Positions 33,655-42,388 of a stretch of DNA of 64,000 bases are shown piece by piece. The translations under genes and the position numbers were made by a program. Location of the stretch: contig NZ_RJJR01000011.1 in assembly GCF_003721595.1 (NCBI RefSeq), forward strand, positions 124,001-188,000, written 5' to 3'. This stretch comes from Hanamia caeni (GTDB lineage: Bacteria; Bacteroidota; Bacteroidia; Chitinophagales; Chitinophagaceae). Every line of letters begins with the position of its first letter. Within the stretch, counting starts at the first letter, position 1. The notes under the pieces are model-generated. The model worked only from the letters and a program-made list of their open reading frames with translations. It did no database searches and was not told where the DNA came from.

Positions 33655-34302
33655 TTATTGTTCCAATTGGCTTACAAGCTTTGCAACATCTTCACGATTT
33701 GAAAAATCAGTTTTATTGATTTTTACAATTTTTTTAATGGCATCTGCTTTGTCCGGGAAAATTTTTGCCAGTCTTTTTTCACTTCCGGCTTTTTCAAGTT
33801 CACCATCCACTAAAATGTAAAATTCGTGTTTGGGAATAACGTTATAACCGTCGGGCAATTTCAAATTGTATGCACTGCCATCCCGTAATAATGACTGGTA
33901 GGATGTTGCCGCTGAAGTAGTGGTAGTGCCACCATAACCGGTAGAAACTCCCGGTTCGCTTACCGAAGCCGTTGACTCATATAGTAAGGGTTTATTGCCA
34001 CCAGCCAACACTTCATAAAATTTATTATTGAGAGGAATAAATTTTCTGCCAGCGATATAAACTGTATCTACATTTTCAGGTGCTGCGATAGCAGCAAATT
34101 TTCCATTCTGCTCAAATACCATTTCATTGGTGATGATATTATAGTTTAAATTCTGTTCGTAGGTTTTGCCTGTTTTCATTTTTACAGTTCCGGGCTGAAA
34201 CGAATCAAAAATGTACTGCACGAGCTTGACGGCGTTTGAATTAGTTTGCGCAAGGCAACTTCCTGCAAAAAAGAGGCAAGCAATCAAAAAGTACTTTTTC
34301 AT
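33655..34302 (-). CDS. Small secreted PUL protein of unknown function
   Basis: 215 residues with a signal peptide (MKKYFLIACLFFAGSCLAQ). The Cys16 lies in AGSC, so a lipoprotein is possible, but LAQ cleavage looks better. The N-terminal half is beta-rich (TGKTYEQNLNYNIITNEMVF, DTVYIAGRKFIPLNNKFYEV). A Ser/Thr/Gly stretch (about 118-140) separates it from a helical Lys-rich C-terminus. I do not recognise a family. Its position between DUF4965 and GH76 genes suggests an accessory role in the PUL. Confidence 0.6.
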   Translation of the reverse strand: MKKYFLIACLFFAGSCLAQTNSNAVKLVQYIFDSFQPGTVKMKTGKTYEQNLNYNIITNEMVFEQNGKFAAIAAPENVDTVYIAGRKFIPLNNKFYEVLAGGNKPLLYESTASVSEPGVSTGYGGTTTTSAATSYQSLLRDGSAYNLKLPDGYNVIPKHEFYILVDGELEKAGSEKRLAKIFPDKADAIKKIVKINKTDFSNREDVAKLVSQLEQ

Positions 34303-34337
34303 ACATTTCTTTTTAAATTCATAACAATCTTAAATAC

Positions 34338-34372
34338 TCACTTCTCTCACTCTCCCACGTCTCTCACTCATT
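34338..34372 (-). repeat. Octamer-period short tandem repeat across the DUF4965 stop codon
   Basis: On the minus strand the units are variants of GAGTGAGA (GAGTGAGA, GACGTGGGA, GAGTGAGA, GAAGTGAG). The TGA stop of the DUF4965 gene and its last Glu codon are supplied by the first unit. A similar repeat spans the stop of the DUF1680 gene. Confidence 0.6.
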
Positions 34373-36811
34373 GATTTTCCAATTTAGCAACTTCATATAA
34401 TACCCGCCCACTACGCTTCTTGCCTGGAAACCTACTTGTCTTCCATCAATAGTTTCGTGCCAATCACTTAGGGGAACACGTGTAGGCGTCTCCGTTACAT
34501 ACTTGTATAATGGATCAATGAAGGCTTCGAAATCTTTTTGATTATCGGTCATCGTGGCTGTCCACATAATCCAATCGCTTTTTGTGTAAGTCTTGCGGCT
34601 GTCGAGTGGCAAGCCAAATTTATTTTGTTTGGTGAGGTAATATTTTATCTCCTTTTCATACACTTCTTTTGGAAATAAATTCAAGTCCAAAACTTTATCC
34701 CAAACCATATTGTATTTCTGGCTCCAGGTGTCTCCTTTATCAAATGTCAGCGCAAAATGATCGCCCACATCATCATAGCTAATCCATCGCTTTGCCATGT
34801 TCTTTGCTGTGTCTGTATATCTTTTCTGAACATCAGTCATACCAAGCATTCCAGCCATCATTCCATAAGCGCCGATAGCTTCAATAGCTTTTACAGAAAG
34901 ATTTGCATTGCGCGCCAGGTGGCCGGCAAAATCATCGGTGCATAATTGGTTAACCGGATCAAATCCTTCCTTTACCAAATAATTTGTCCAGGTGGTTAAT
35001 GTCTGCCAATGCTTTTTTGCATAATCAGCATTGCCATTTACTTTGGCAATTGCAGCCGCAGCAATTACCATATTTCCTGATTCTTCCACAGGCATCCCTT
35101 CGCCATAAGTCTGGCCGTTGGCAATCGGGTAAGTTCCCAAATCGTGCGCCGCAAAAGGATGCTTCCATTGGCCACTTTCGCTATAATAAAAAATTCCGTT
35201 CATCATTCCTTTCAAGAGTTCCGGATTGTAGCACAAGTATAGTGGCGAAGATGGATAAGTTATATCTACCGTATTGATGGAACCATTGCTGAAATTTTCT
35301 TTTGATAAAAATAAAATTTCTCCTTTCGGACTTTCTAATAATTTATGCGCAGCAATGCTTTGACGATAAGCAATGATGCTGATATCTGCATATGTTTTTC
35401 CACCAGCGGCTACCAGGTCATTATATACTTTTTTATTCCAGTCATCGCATTGCATCATTACATTTTTATAATTTTTGGCTGCAAGCGATAATTGCTTCTC
35501 TATCGTCTGTTTTCCATCTCGGTTCCACCAGGGCCGAAGATTCTGGTGAAAAAATTGAACAGAATAAATATCATCATAACCCAGCATAAAATATTTTTCT
35601 TTTGCCACAGACCCTACTTTTCCAAGATTAATTACCGAGTTTAAAAATAAAGATCTTCCTTCCGTCGCTGTGCTGCTTTGCTGTTGATTGACAAAAGATG
35701 CAATGGATTGAGGCGAAGTAGTAATATACGTCGCAGCCTTCTCATCTTGTGGCGTAGCAAGGTACATGTAGCCCCAATCTATGCGAAGGTCATCTCCTTT
35801 TTTTTGCAAAATTGGCTGCGCTTTGGTGCCTGCTTTTAAAATCGTAAGGCCGTCACCAGAATATTTTTTTGTAATCACTTCCTGAGAAGGCACATTCACT
35901 GCAATATTAGTTGAGGCTCCAAAATACAATTGCACCTCATGTTTTTTTTCATCGTTCGATTTTACAGCATAAGTAATGTAGGAAACGGGCCTTGCAAGCA
36001 GATCAAGATCTTTTAATAACAACGGAGAAGTGAAAGTAAGTGTGGCATCTACCGGTCCGCAGGTAAAATCGTAAACTGTTTGCGTGGCAGTGATGGTAAC
36101 ATTTTTTTGTTCGGCGGGGAGAATATTTTTATCCACTTTGGATTTTGGCTCGCTCACGATGCCGGCATCCAGATAGGCCCCGCCAGCGGTGTTGGCAACA
36201 TGAATGGATAATACATTTTTTCCTTTTATTAAATCGGATTTGTCTAAAGGCAAATATTCAAACTTATGTATCCAACCTTTTTTTTCAAAAATATTTTTTC
36301 CGTTCAAAAACACTTCAACGTTATCATCATGCCTTAGCTTAAGATAAAGTTTGTTGAAATCGATATTGTTAATCATGAAAACTCTCCTCATCCAAAGGTC
36401 TTTTGATTTCCATGCGGTGCCACCGTCAGCCATATTATCCGAGAAAGGCGCCTTTCCGGATTTCCATGATTCATCATTGAACGAAAGATTTTCCCATCCG
36501 GTTGCGGGCCGAGTCTCTGTAAACTTTGCATTGTAAGCCTGGTCGTCGCTGGCAGGCAATACGTTTTCGAATGTTTTACTTTCACTTCCCAAAACACGAT
36601 AAATTTTTCCATCCACTTTTATCATTCCTATCATGCTCTGATCGGCCCCTGTCCAATGTTTGGTTGCGGCAGTGTTGAGTGTATCAGTCATTGACCAGAT
36701 GGAAAAATAAGAATCGTGTGTTATCAAAGGATAAGCAGGCGCTTTGTGCATTTGCGCAAAAGAAGAAGCACATGTAAAAAATAAACTGAATAAAAGAGAA
36801 ATAAATTTCAT
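34364..36811 (-). CDS. DUF4965/DUF5127/DUF1793 (glutaminase A-like) secreted protein with inserted binding domain
   Basis: 815 residues with a signal peptide (to about SFAQ20). The start KAPAYPLITHDSYFSIWS is the DUF4964 opening. Residues about 105-225 form a galactose-binding-like beta-sandwich (DESWKSGKAPFSDN, LWMRRVFMINNIDFNKLYL, HDDNVEVFLNGKNIF). DUF5127 follows (about 235-470), then DUF4965 (about 475-645, SIIAYRQSIAAHKLL) and DUF1793 (about 650-812, KGDTWSQKYNMVWDKVLDLN, PTRVPLSDWHETIDG). Related fungal proteins are called glutaminases, but PUL copies are widely suspected to be glycosidases with an alpha/alpha barrel. The stop codon lies inside a short tandem repeat. Confidence 0.85.
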   Translation of the reverse strand: MKFISLLFSLFFTCASSFAQMHKAPAYPLITHDSYFSIWSMTDTLNTAATKHWTGADQSMIGMIKVDGKIYRVLGSESKTFENVLPASDDQAYNAKFTETRPATGWENLSFNDESWKSGKAPFSDNMADGGTAWKSKDLWMRRVFMINNIDFNKLYLKLRHDDNVEVFLNGKNIFEKKGWIHKFEYLPLDKSDLIKGKNVLSIHVANTAGGAYLDAGIVSEPKSKVDKNILPAEQKNVTITATQTVYDFTCGPVDATLTFTSPLLLKDLDLLARPVSYITYAVKSNDEKKHEVQLYFGASTNIAVNVPSQEVITKKYSGDGLTILKAGTKAQPILQKKGDDLRIDWGYMYLATPQDEKAATYITTSPQSIASFVNQQQSSTATEGRSLFLNSVINLGKVGSVAKEKYFMLGYDDIYSVQFFHQNLRPWWNRDGKQTIEKQLSLAAKNYKNVMMQCDDWNKKVYNDLVAAGGKTYADISIIAYRQSIAAHKLLESPKGEILFLSKENFSNGSINTVDITYPSSPLYLCYNPELLKGMMNGIFYYSESGQWKHPFAAHDLGTYPIANGQTYGEGMPVEESGNMVIAAAAIAKVNGNADYAKKHWQTLTTWTNYLVKEGFDPVNQLCTDDFAGHLARNANLSVKAIEAIGAYGMMAGMLGMTDVQKRYTDTAKNMAKRWISYDDVGDHFALTFDKGDTWSQKYNMVWDKVLDLNLFPKEVYEKEIKYYLTKQNKFGLPLDSRKTYTKSDWIMWTATMTDNQKDFEAFIDPLYKYVTETPTRVPLSDWHETIDGRQVGFQARSVVGGYYMKLLNWKINE

Positions 36812-36827
36812 TATTTGGATTGATTTG

Positions 36828-36864
36828 TTCTATTGTTTGATTGTTCTATTGTTTTATTGTTTTT
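36828..36864 (-). repeat. Octamer-period repeat in the leader of the DUF4965 gene
   Basis: Plus-strand units are TTCTATTG, TTTGATTG, TTCTATTG and TTTTATTG followed by TTTTT, beginning 17 bases upstream of the ATG. Copies 1 and 3 are identical. Confidence 0.6.
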
Positions 36865-36958
36865 AAATTATATCACACCAATATATAAATGAAAAGATTC
36901 TGTTCAACAAGATCTGAAATAAAAAATCATTCTATTTGTTTGTTTGCTATCAAAAGCC

Positions 36959-38023
36959 TCACTTCGCTCCTGTTAATGATTTTATCAGTTTAATTTCCTC
37001 TTCACTGTAAGGCATTCCATCTTTCCTGAATATATCATGGAACCACACTTTTGGTTCATCGCCGTTGGGCATTGGCGTATCCCATGCATAAATCGTATTT
37101 GTTTTGCCAGCAACCAATCCCCAATTGATGGCGCCCACGTTCTCTTTTTTAAGTAACGGCATGATAGTTGAAAATAAACTGCCTCGTGTTCTTGCCATAT
37201 ATTCTGTACAAATTAATGGCCTGCCGTACGGCTTTAATGAATCAATCACCTTTGCATGTTCCAACTCTTTGCCATAATTGTGGTAAGTAATGACGTCTGA
37301 ATTCGCTAGCTGATAAGTATTCAGTTCCTTTAGTTCCGGATTCCAAAGTCCTGCAGACAAAGGTTGATCAGGATTAACTTCTCTTGCCCATGAAAAAATT
37401 TTTTCTAAAAGCGGAAGGCTTTTATACCCGTTTGAAGAATTGCCGGGTTCATTAAAAAGGTCCCAGAGAATAATCCGGTTATCGTGTTTGAAAGTGGTAA
37501 GAATATCTTTTACATATTTTTCCAATGTATCACCCAATAAAGGTTCTTTGTGATACAAAGAGCCGGGATCCCTCACCCATCCTGAATTATGAATGCCAGT
37601 TTTTGGCGCAGGTTGTTTTCCGGCATGATAGCTATCATTCCAGCAATCGTCAAAAAAAACAAAGATAGTTCCGATGTGATGCCTATCTGCAATGGAAAGA
37701 TATTTCTTCATCCTGTTCTTAAATCCTTCCTGATCCTCCTGCCAGGCTACATGATGCAAAAAAACACGCATTGCATTAAAGCCGATTGATTGCGCATAAC
37801 CTAATTCCCGGTCAATTGTTTTTGGGTCGAAAGTGGCTGCCTGCCACATTTCCAACTGGTTGATAGCCGTGCTTGGAATAAAATTACTTCCGCGCAGCCA
37901 TCCCTCTTTTGCATACCAGGCATTGGCCTTTTCTTTGCTCCAAACGGCTCTTTCTTTTTGCGCATATGTATCACCGTTAGTAAGGAGAATGATCGAGAGA
38001 ATGACGATTAAGAATTTCTTCAT
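36959..38023 (-). CDS. GH5-like (clan GH-A) glycoside hydrolase
   Basis: 354 residues with a signal peptide (MKKFLIVILSIILLTNGDTYAQ). A TIM barrel of clan GH-A: GFNAMRVFLHHVAWQ near residue 85, acid/base Glu near 191 in ILWDLFNEPGNSS, and the nucleophile Glu near 273 in PLICTEYMARTRGS. The opening YAKEGWLRGSNFIPSTAINQ is typical of Bacteroidota proteins often labelled 1,4-beta-xylanase. True specificity is not readable. In the PUL it follows the DUF1680 gene; a heptamer repeat lies directly before its ATG. Confidence 0.82.
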   Translation of the reverse strand: MKKFLIVILSIILLTNGDTYAQKERAVWSKEKANAWYAKEGWLRGSNFIPSTAINQLEMWQAATFDPKTIDRELGYAQSIGFNAMRVFLHHVAWQEDQEGFKNRMKKYLSIADRHHIGTIFVFFDDCWNDSYHAGKQPAPKTGIHNSGWVRDPGSLYHKEPLLGDTLEKYVKDILTTFKHDNRIILWDLFNEPGNSSNGYKSLPLLEKIFSWAREVNPDQPLSAGLWNPELKELNTYQLANSDVITYHNYGKELEHAKVIDSLKPYGRPLICTEYMARTRGSLFSTIMPLLKKENVGAINWGLVAGKTNTIYAWDTPMPNGDEPKVWFHDIFRKDGMPYSEEEIKLIKSLTGAK

Positions 38024-38024
38024 T

Positions 38025-38059
38025 AGTTATGAGTTATGAGTTATGAGTTATGAGTTATT
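38025..38059 (-). repeat. Heptamer tandem repeat one base upstream of the GH5-like start codon
   Basis: Four perfect copies of AGTTATG plus AGTTATT (plus strand), starting one base outside the ATG of the minus-strand gene. Further right the same 7-base rhythm decays into ATTATT-type units (to about 38090). Confidence 0.85.
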
Positions 38060-38118
38060 AATTATTGCGTAGTAATTATTGCATTATTTTATTATTAAAT
38101 TATTTTAAAATTATCCTA

Positions 38119-38160
38119 TCTCTCATGCTCTCACTCTCTCACTCGCTCACTCTCTCATCC
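38119..38160 (-). repeat. Octamer-period repeat across the DUF1680 stop codon
   Basis: Plus-strand units CTCTCATG, CTCTCACT, CTCTCACT, CGCTCACT and CTCTCATC. Read on the minus strand they encode the last residues (DERVSE) and stop of the DUF1680 protein, so the repeat has probably replaced the original C-terminus. Confidence 0.75.
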
Positions 38161-40241
38161 TTCACCACCGGAAACGCCGATACCCTGAGCCTTGCGGCGC
38201 CCATCGGAATCAGCTCGATTTCCTGCTCTTCAGTATGAACATTCACCGGGCTTTCGGGCAAAACACCACACAAACCATATTTATCTATCGTCCATTCAGG
38301 TATTAATTTTCCTTTTGCTTTCAGCATTAGGGGCATATCTTTTTGATCAAAAGGAAAATTACTTGCAGGCCATTGTTTTTTTACAATTTGAAATTGTTCT
38401 GAAAGAGGTTTATCATTCAATTCCAAACCATAGTTCCACATGCTGGCCGGATAGATATTGTAGGCGGGCCATTTGGTTTGGTCAGCATCCGGCTGCCATT
38501 TTGAATCGCCGATTGCAGATTCTTTACTGCTTACTTTTTGATAATATTCTTTTATTTTAAGAGAAAAAGTAAGAGGGCCATAATTTACACTTACACTGTT
38601 TTTGTTTTGCGTCCACAGTTGCAACGACAATTGCATAGGCAACCTAAGCTCAATCACATCACCCTGCTTCCATTTATTTTCAAGCCGGATATAAGAAGAA
38701 GGCGAAGCGTGGATACCGACAGGATTTCCATTCACCGAAACTTTTGCTTCCCTGCACCAGCGCGGGATGCGCAGGTATAATGGAAAATTTACCGGTGACG
38801 ACGTACTTACTTCTATTTTTATATTTTCATCAAAAGGATAATGCGTGGTTTGCTTTAGCACAACAGATTTTCCTTTTTTATCACCCACTTTTGCGGTTAC
38901 CTCGCTGCTATTGTACATCATCGCCGCAATGCCATTATCGGGTGTGGCCATCCATAAATGCTCTTCATAATAAGGCCATCCCTGCGAATGGTTGTGCTGA
39001 CAACATCGGCTGCTAAAGGGATTCATCGTTAAGAACGGTCCTGAATTTTCAATGCCCGGAGAATGATCTTTGCTATCGCTGACTACCATGTTAGGTGCGG
39101 TAAGGTAACGCAGCCCCCGGAAGTCGGGCATCACTGCAGCAGGATATGTGTTAAATGCAACATTCTCGCAATTATCGGCCCACATAGGATCGCCGGTAAT
39201 GCCGCTTAATATTTCATCACTTGCCATTTGTTCCACCATGCCGCAGGTTTCTACTGCCTGGCGCGGATCCGTATATCCCTTTCTTGCATCTTCATCGGCC
39301 CCAAACATCCCTCCGGGTACTTGTCCATAAATGTTTCTTACCAAATGAAAATTATTATAAGTTGCCTGCAACAGGCTGCTGTCTTTAGTTTGCATGTAAT
39401 ATGTAGCCGGCTCGCGAAAAGATTGGGCAATATTTACATTGTGCCAGTTAGGTAAATTATTTTGTTGATTCCAATTGGCGGTATTCCTAAAAATTTTTGT
39501 TCCCAAATCCAGCAAAGATTTTTCGCCCGTTTGATTGTAAAGCCAGTAAATGCTGTAAAGGTTATCACCTCCCCTGCTATTTTCCCAGTAGGTGCGCAAT
39601 AATAAACTATCCGGAACCGTGGCCTGCCAATGAAAATAATTTGTCATAAACGCAATGACTCTTTTATCGTTGCTGTATTCATAGTAAGATTGAAGACACC
39701 AGAGCATAATCATATTTGGCCACAAGTCGGGGATTTTTACAACCTGGTTTTCTTTATTCCGCACAACTTCTCCCGGGCCAAAATATCCATCCTTCCGCTG
39801 GCTTTGGAAAACTTTTTCCAGCCATAATTTTGTTTCATCTATAATAGACTTATCATTTAAAATATAACCAAGATCGCCATAGCCCTTTAACCAGTAGGGC
39901 ACTTCTTCCCAGCCATGATCGCCCTGGCCGGTGCCGCTGAACCAGGCATTATTTTTCTTCTCCAGCCAGGCGCTTATTTCGCCAAGCTTACCTGTTAAGC
40001 CATCCCGCTGAAGCTCTAAATATTTTTTAATCCATCCGTTGGGCTTTATACTACCAACAGGAAGTTTTATAAAAACCAAAGGCTGCAAAGGCTTTTTATT
40101 GCTGACATAGTGAGCATTGTAAGTGGCTGTGGATGGGCGTTCCACTACGGTTGCTTTAATATGGTCTTGTGCAAAGGAAGAAGAATGAATGCAAAAAGCA
40201 AAGACAGTGAAGCAATAAATAGCGTGAATTTTTATTTTCAT
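38139..40241 (-). CDS. DUF1680 family glycosidase (GH127-like beta-L-arabinofuranosidase)
   Basis: About 700 residues with a signal peptide. The alpha/alpha barrel carries AVETCGMVEQMASDEILSG (the Glu and first Cys of the GH127 zinc/catalytic cluster) and, near residue 411, SRCCQHNHSQGWPYYEEHLW, the Cys-Cys pair whose second Cys is the nucleophile in HypBA1. C-terminal beta-sandwiches follow (LYLRIPRWCREAKVSVNG). Beta-L-arabinofuranosidases remove terminal arabinofuranose. GH146 or another DUF1680-derived family is equally possible. The start MKIKIHAIYCF is set by a -7 box overlapping the upstream Met. The last few residues are encoded by a tandem repeat. Confidence 0.85.
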   Translation of the reverse strand: MKIKIHAIYCFTVFAFCIHSSSFAQDHIKATVVERPSTATYNAHYVSNKKPLQPLVFIKLPVGSIKPNGWIKKYLELQRDGLTGKLGEISAWLEKKNNAWFSGTGQGDHGWEEVPYWLKGYGDLGYILNDKSIIDETKLWLEKVFQSQRKDGYFGPGEVVRNKENQVVKIPDLWPNMIMLWCLQSYYEYSNDKRVIAFMTNYFHWQATVPDSLLLRTYWENSRGGDNLYSIYWLYNQTGEKSLLDLGTKIFRNTANWNQQNNLPNWHNVNIAQSFREPATYYMQTKDSSLLQATYNNFHLVRNIYGQVPGGMFGADEDARKGYTDPRQAVETCGMVEQMASDEILSGITGDPMWADNCENVAFNTYPAAVMPDFRGLRYLTAPNMVVSDSKDHSPGIENSGPFLTMNPFSSRCCQHNHSQGWPYYEEHLWMATPDNGIAAMMYNSSEVTAKVGDKKGKSVVLKQTTHYPFDENIKIEVSTSSPVNFPLYLRIPRWCREAKVSVNGNPVGIHASPSSYIRLENKWKQGDVIELRLPMQLSLQLWTQNKNSVSVNYGPLTFSLKIKEYYQKVSSKESAIGDSKWQPDADQTKWPAYNIYPASMWNYGLELNDKPLSEQFQIVKKQWPASNFPFDQKDMPLMLKAKGKLIPEWTIDKYGLCGVLPESPVNVHTEEQEIELIPMGAARLRVSAFPVVKDERVSE

Positions 40242-40262
40242 TCTTATTATTTTAATGCCTTT

Positions 40263-40270
40263 CAAAGTTA
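40263..40270 (-). promoter_or_regulatory. Internal PUL promoter (-7 box) before the DUF1680 gene
   Basis: CAAAGTTA reads TAACTTTG on the minus strand (TAnnTTTG). It would start transcription near 40256, 15 bases before the chosen ATG, and would give the distal enzyme genes expression independent of susC. Confidence 0.5.
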
Positions 40271-40417
40271 GCTTAAAATGAAAGGAAAGTCAGCCCGTCC
40301 GTAATCCCTCTCCTTCGGAAACGAGCTCGCTCTGTTTAAAAATTAAACCTCATCCAACAACCTTTGAATGAGGTTAAGATAATACTTCTGAATAAGAAAA
40401 CGAGGCTAAATGGAAAC

Positions 40418-42253
40418 CTATTGCGGGACCACTTCATACATTTTTTCATTTACGGCTTTCAACTTTTCAACCGGCATCTTCATCACTTTTCTATCGTAGG
40501 TCATAAAGCCGTTTACTTCGCCTTCGACATCGGTTGTTTGTGTATAAACTGCTGCAGATAATCCTGCCCTGATAAGTTCTTCCAGTTTATCTGTCAATGA
40601 CTGGTATCTTTTAAACAAGCTGTCATTGCTTTTAAAGCTTTGATATCCCCAGTTTTTTTCCTGCCACGTATGGCCTTGTACCGGTAAACCCAATCCTCCA
40701 AACTCACCCAGCACCAATGCTTTTTTATCCCCGAAAATATCTGGCCTTGGCATTGCCGGATCAGGATAATTATGTAAATCCTCGATATCTCCTACAGGAA
40801 AAAAATTGCCTCCGCTGGCGCTGTTTACGAGGCGGGATGGATCTTTTTGTTTTGTCCAGTTCGTGATGTCAGCAGTTTTAAACTGTCCCCATGCTTCATT
40901 AAAAGGCGTCCATACGATAATGCTTGGATAATTGTGAAGCGCATCCATAATTGCGTTCCATTCTTTCCGGTAATAGCCTTCACTTTCAGGAGTGCGATCC
41001 CGGTCGGTAGCTCTTCCGAGTACACCCGGCCGTGGTTCCCAATGATTGCCCAAATCGCCGCTGGGCATATCCTGCCATACGAGCATTCCAATACTATCGC
41101 AGTAATAATACCAGCGTGCAGGCTCTACTTTAATGTGCTTGCGAATCATATTGAAACCCATTTCTTTGGTTTTTTCAATATCAAATTTTAAAGCGGCATC
41201 TGTCGGCGCAGTGTATAATCCGTCGGGCCACCAACCCTGGTCAAGCGGGCCAAATTCAAATAAAAATTTATTATTCAGCATCATCTTTTTAATACCGTTT
41301 TCATCAGGCGCAACAGATATTTTCCGCATAGCAAAATAGCTTTTTACTTCGTCCACTGCTTTTCCTTTACGCATCACCGATATTTTTAAATCATACAAAA
41401 AAGGATGCGATGGCGACCAGAGTTCAGGGTCAGGAATGGATAAGGTTACTGAAGTATCTGCACCTGTCTTTTCTGCAATTTTTTCATTTTCCTTCCATGC
41501 TGAAATGGATAACTCATCTCCGGATTGCATATTTTTTACAGAAGCGCTGATAGCAATATTTTTATTATCAAGATCAGGTGTTTGTTTGGTGGAAGCAATG
41601 TAAGTGCCGGGCACCGTTTCCAGCCAAACTGTTTGCCAGATGCCAGTCACAGGCGTATACCAGATGCCTTCAGGCTTTATCACCTGCTTGCCATGAGGCT
41701 GGGGACCGTCATTGGTTGGATCCCACACACGGACATCTAATTGTTGCTTCGTTCCTTTTTTCAGAGCATCAGTGATATCAAAAGTAAAAGGATCATAACC
41801 GCCTTCATGGCGGCCCACATTTTTCCCATTTACATAAATATCACTCCGCCAGTCAACAGCGCCAAAATGGAGCAATACCCTTTTATCTTTTCGTTTAGCC
41901 GGTACCGTTATATCGCGTTGGTACCAGAGTATACTATCTTTTCCAACGGTTTTGCCCACACCGGATAAAGCAGACTCTGCCGCAAAAGGAACCAAAATAT
42001 TCCCCTGGAAAGTAGTTGGAATTGCATCATTTTCTGAAGCGGGAATAATGGCGTATTGCCAAAGACCATTCAAGTTTTGCCAATCACCTCTTTGCATCAG
42101 AGGGCGCGGATAATCAGGAAGTGTGTTGGCAGGATTTACATCATCAGCCCATTGGGTGGTTATATGGCCGGGAACAATTTTCCAGGTTGCTTGCTGCGCT
42201 TTTGAAAAAATGGAAAGGAAAAGAATAATAAATAAAACATTAAATTTCTTCAT
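40418..42253 (-). CDS. GH2 family glycoside hydrolase
   Basis: 611 residues with a signal peptide (to about SKAQ20). Sugar-binding domain (YPRPLMQRGDWQNLNGLWQY, LHFGAVDWRSDIYVNGKNVG), immunoglobulin-like domain (about 215-320), then TIM barrel (about 325-605). Acid/base Glu near 449 in WTPFNEAWGQFK and nucleophile Glu near 515 in VLGEFGGLGLP. GH2 includes beta-galactosidases, beta-mannosidases, beta-glucuronidases and alpha-L-arabinopyranosidases. The compact 611-residue form lacks the extra C-terminal domains of large beta-galactosidases. It lies downstream of a strong hairpin that separates it from the susCD block. Confidence 0.88.
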   Translation of the reverse strand: MKKFNVLFIILFLSIFSKAQQATWKIVPGHITTQWADDVNPANTLPDYPRPLMQRGDWQNLNGLWQYAIIPASENDAIPTTFQGNILVPFAAESALSGVGKTVGKDSILWYQRDITVPAKRKDKRVLLHFGAVDWRSDIYVNGKNVGRHEGGYDPFTFDITDALKKGTKQQLDVRVWDPTNDGPQPHGKQVIKPEGIWYTPVTGIWQTVWLETVPGTYIASTKQTPDLDNKNIAISASVKNMQSGDELSISAWKENEKIAEKTGADTSVTLSIPDPELWSPSHPFLYDLKISVMRKGKAVDEVKSYFAMRKISVAPDENGIKKMMLNNKFLFEFGPLDQGWWPDGLYTAPTDAALKFDIEKTKEMGFNMIRKHIKVEPARWYYYCDSIGMLVWQDMPSGDLGNHWEPRPGVLGRATDRDRTPESEGYYRKEWNAIMDALHNYPSIIVWTPFNEAWGQFKTADITNWTKQKDPSRLVNSASGGNFFPVGDIEDLHNYPDPAMPRPDIFGDKKALVLGEFGGLGLPVQGHTWQEKNWGYQSFKSNDSLFKRYQSLTDKLEELIRAGLSAAVYTQTTDVEGEVNGFMTYDRKVMKMPVEKLKAVNEKMYEVVPQ

Positions 42254-42388
42254 AAGTATTGATTTAAAAAGGAAGAAGCTGTTTTCTTTTAAATAAATGA
42301 CTTCTTCCTGAATATAAAAATTGTTTTATCGATTTTTTTTGATTGTAAATTTTATTATTAAGTAAATGAATAATAATAAATTTCTTAA

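Noticed and set aside
38192-38560. 122-residue plus-strand ORF over the DUF1680 gene end
   Set aside because: Antisense to the intact C-terminal sandwich and without upstream promoter or family match.
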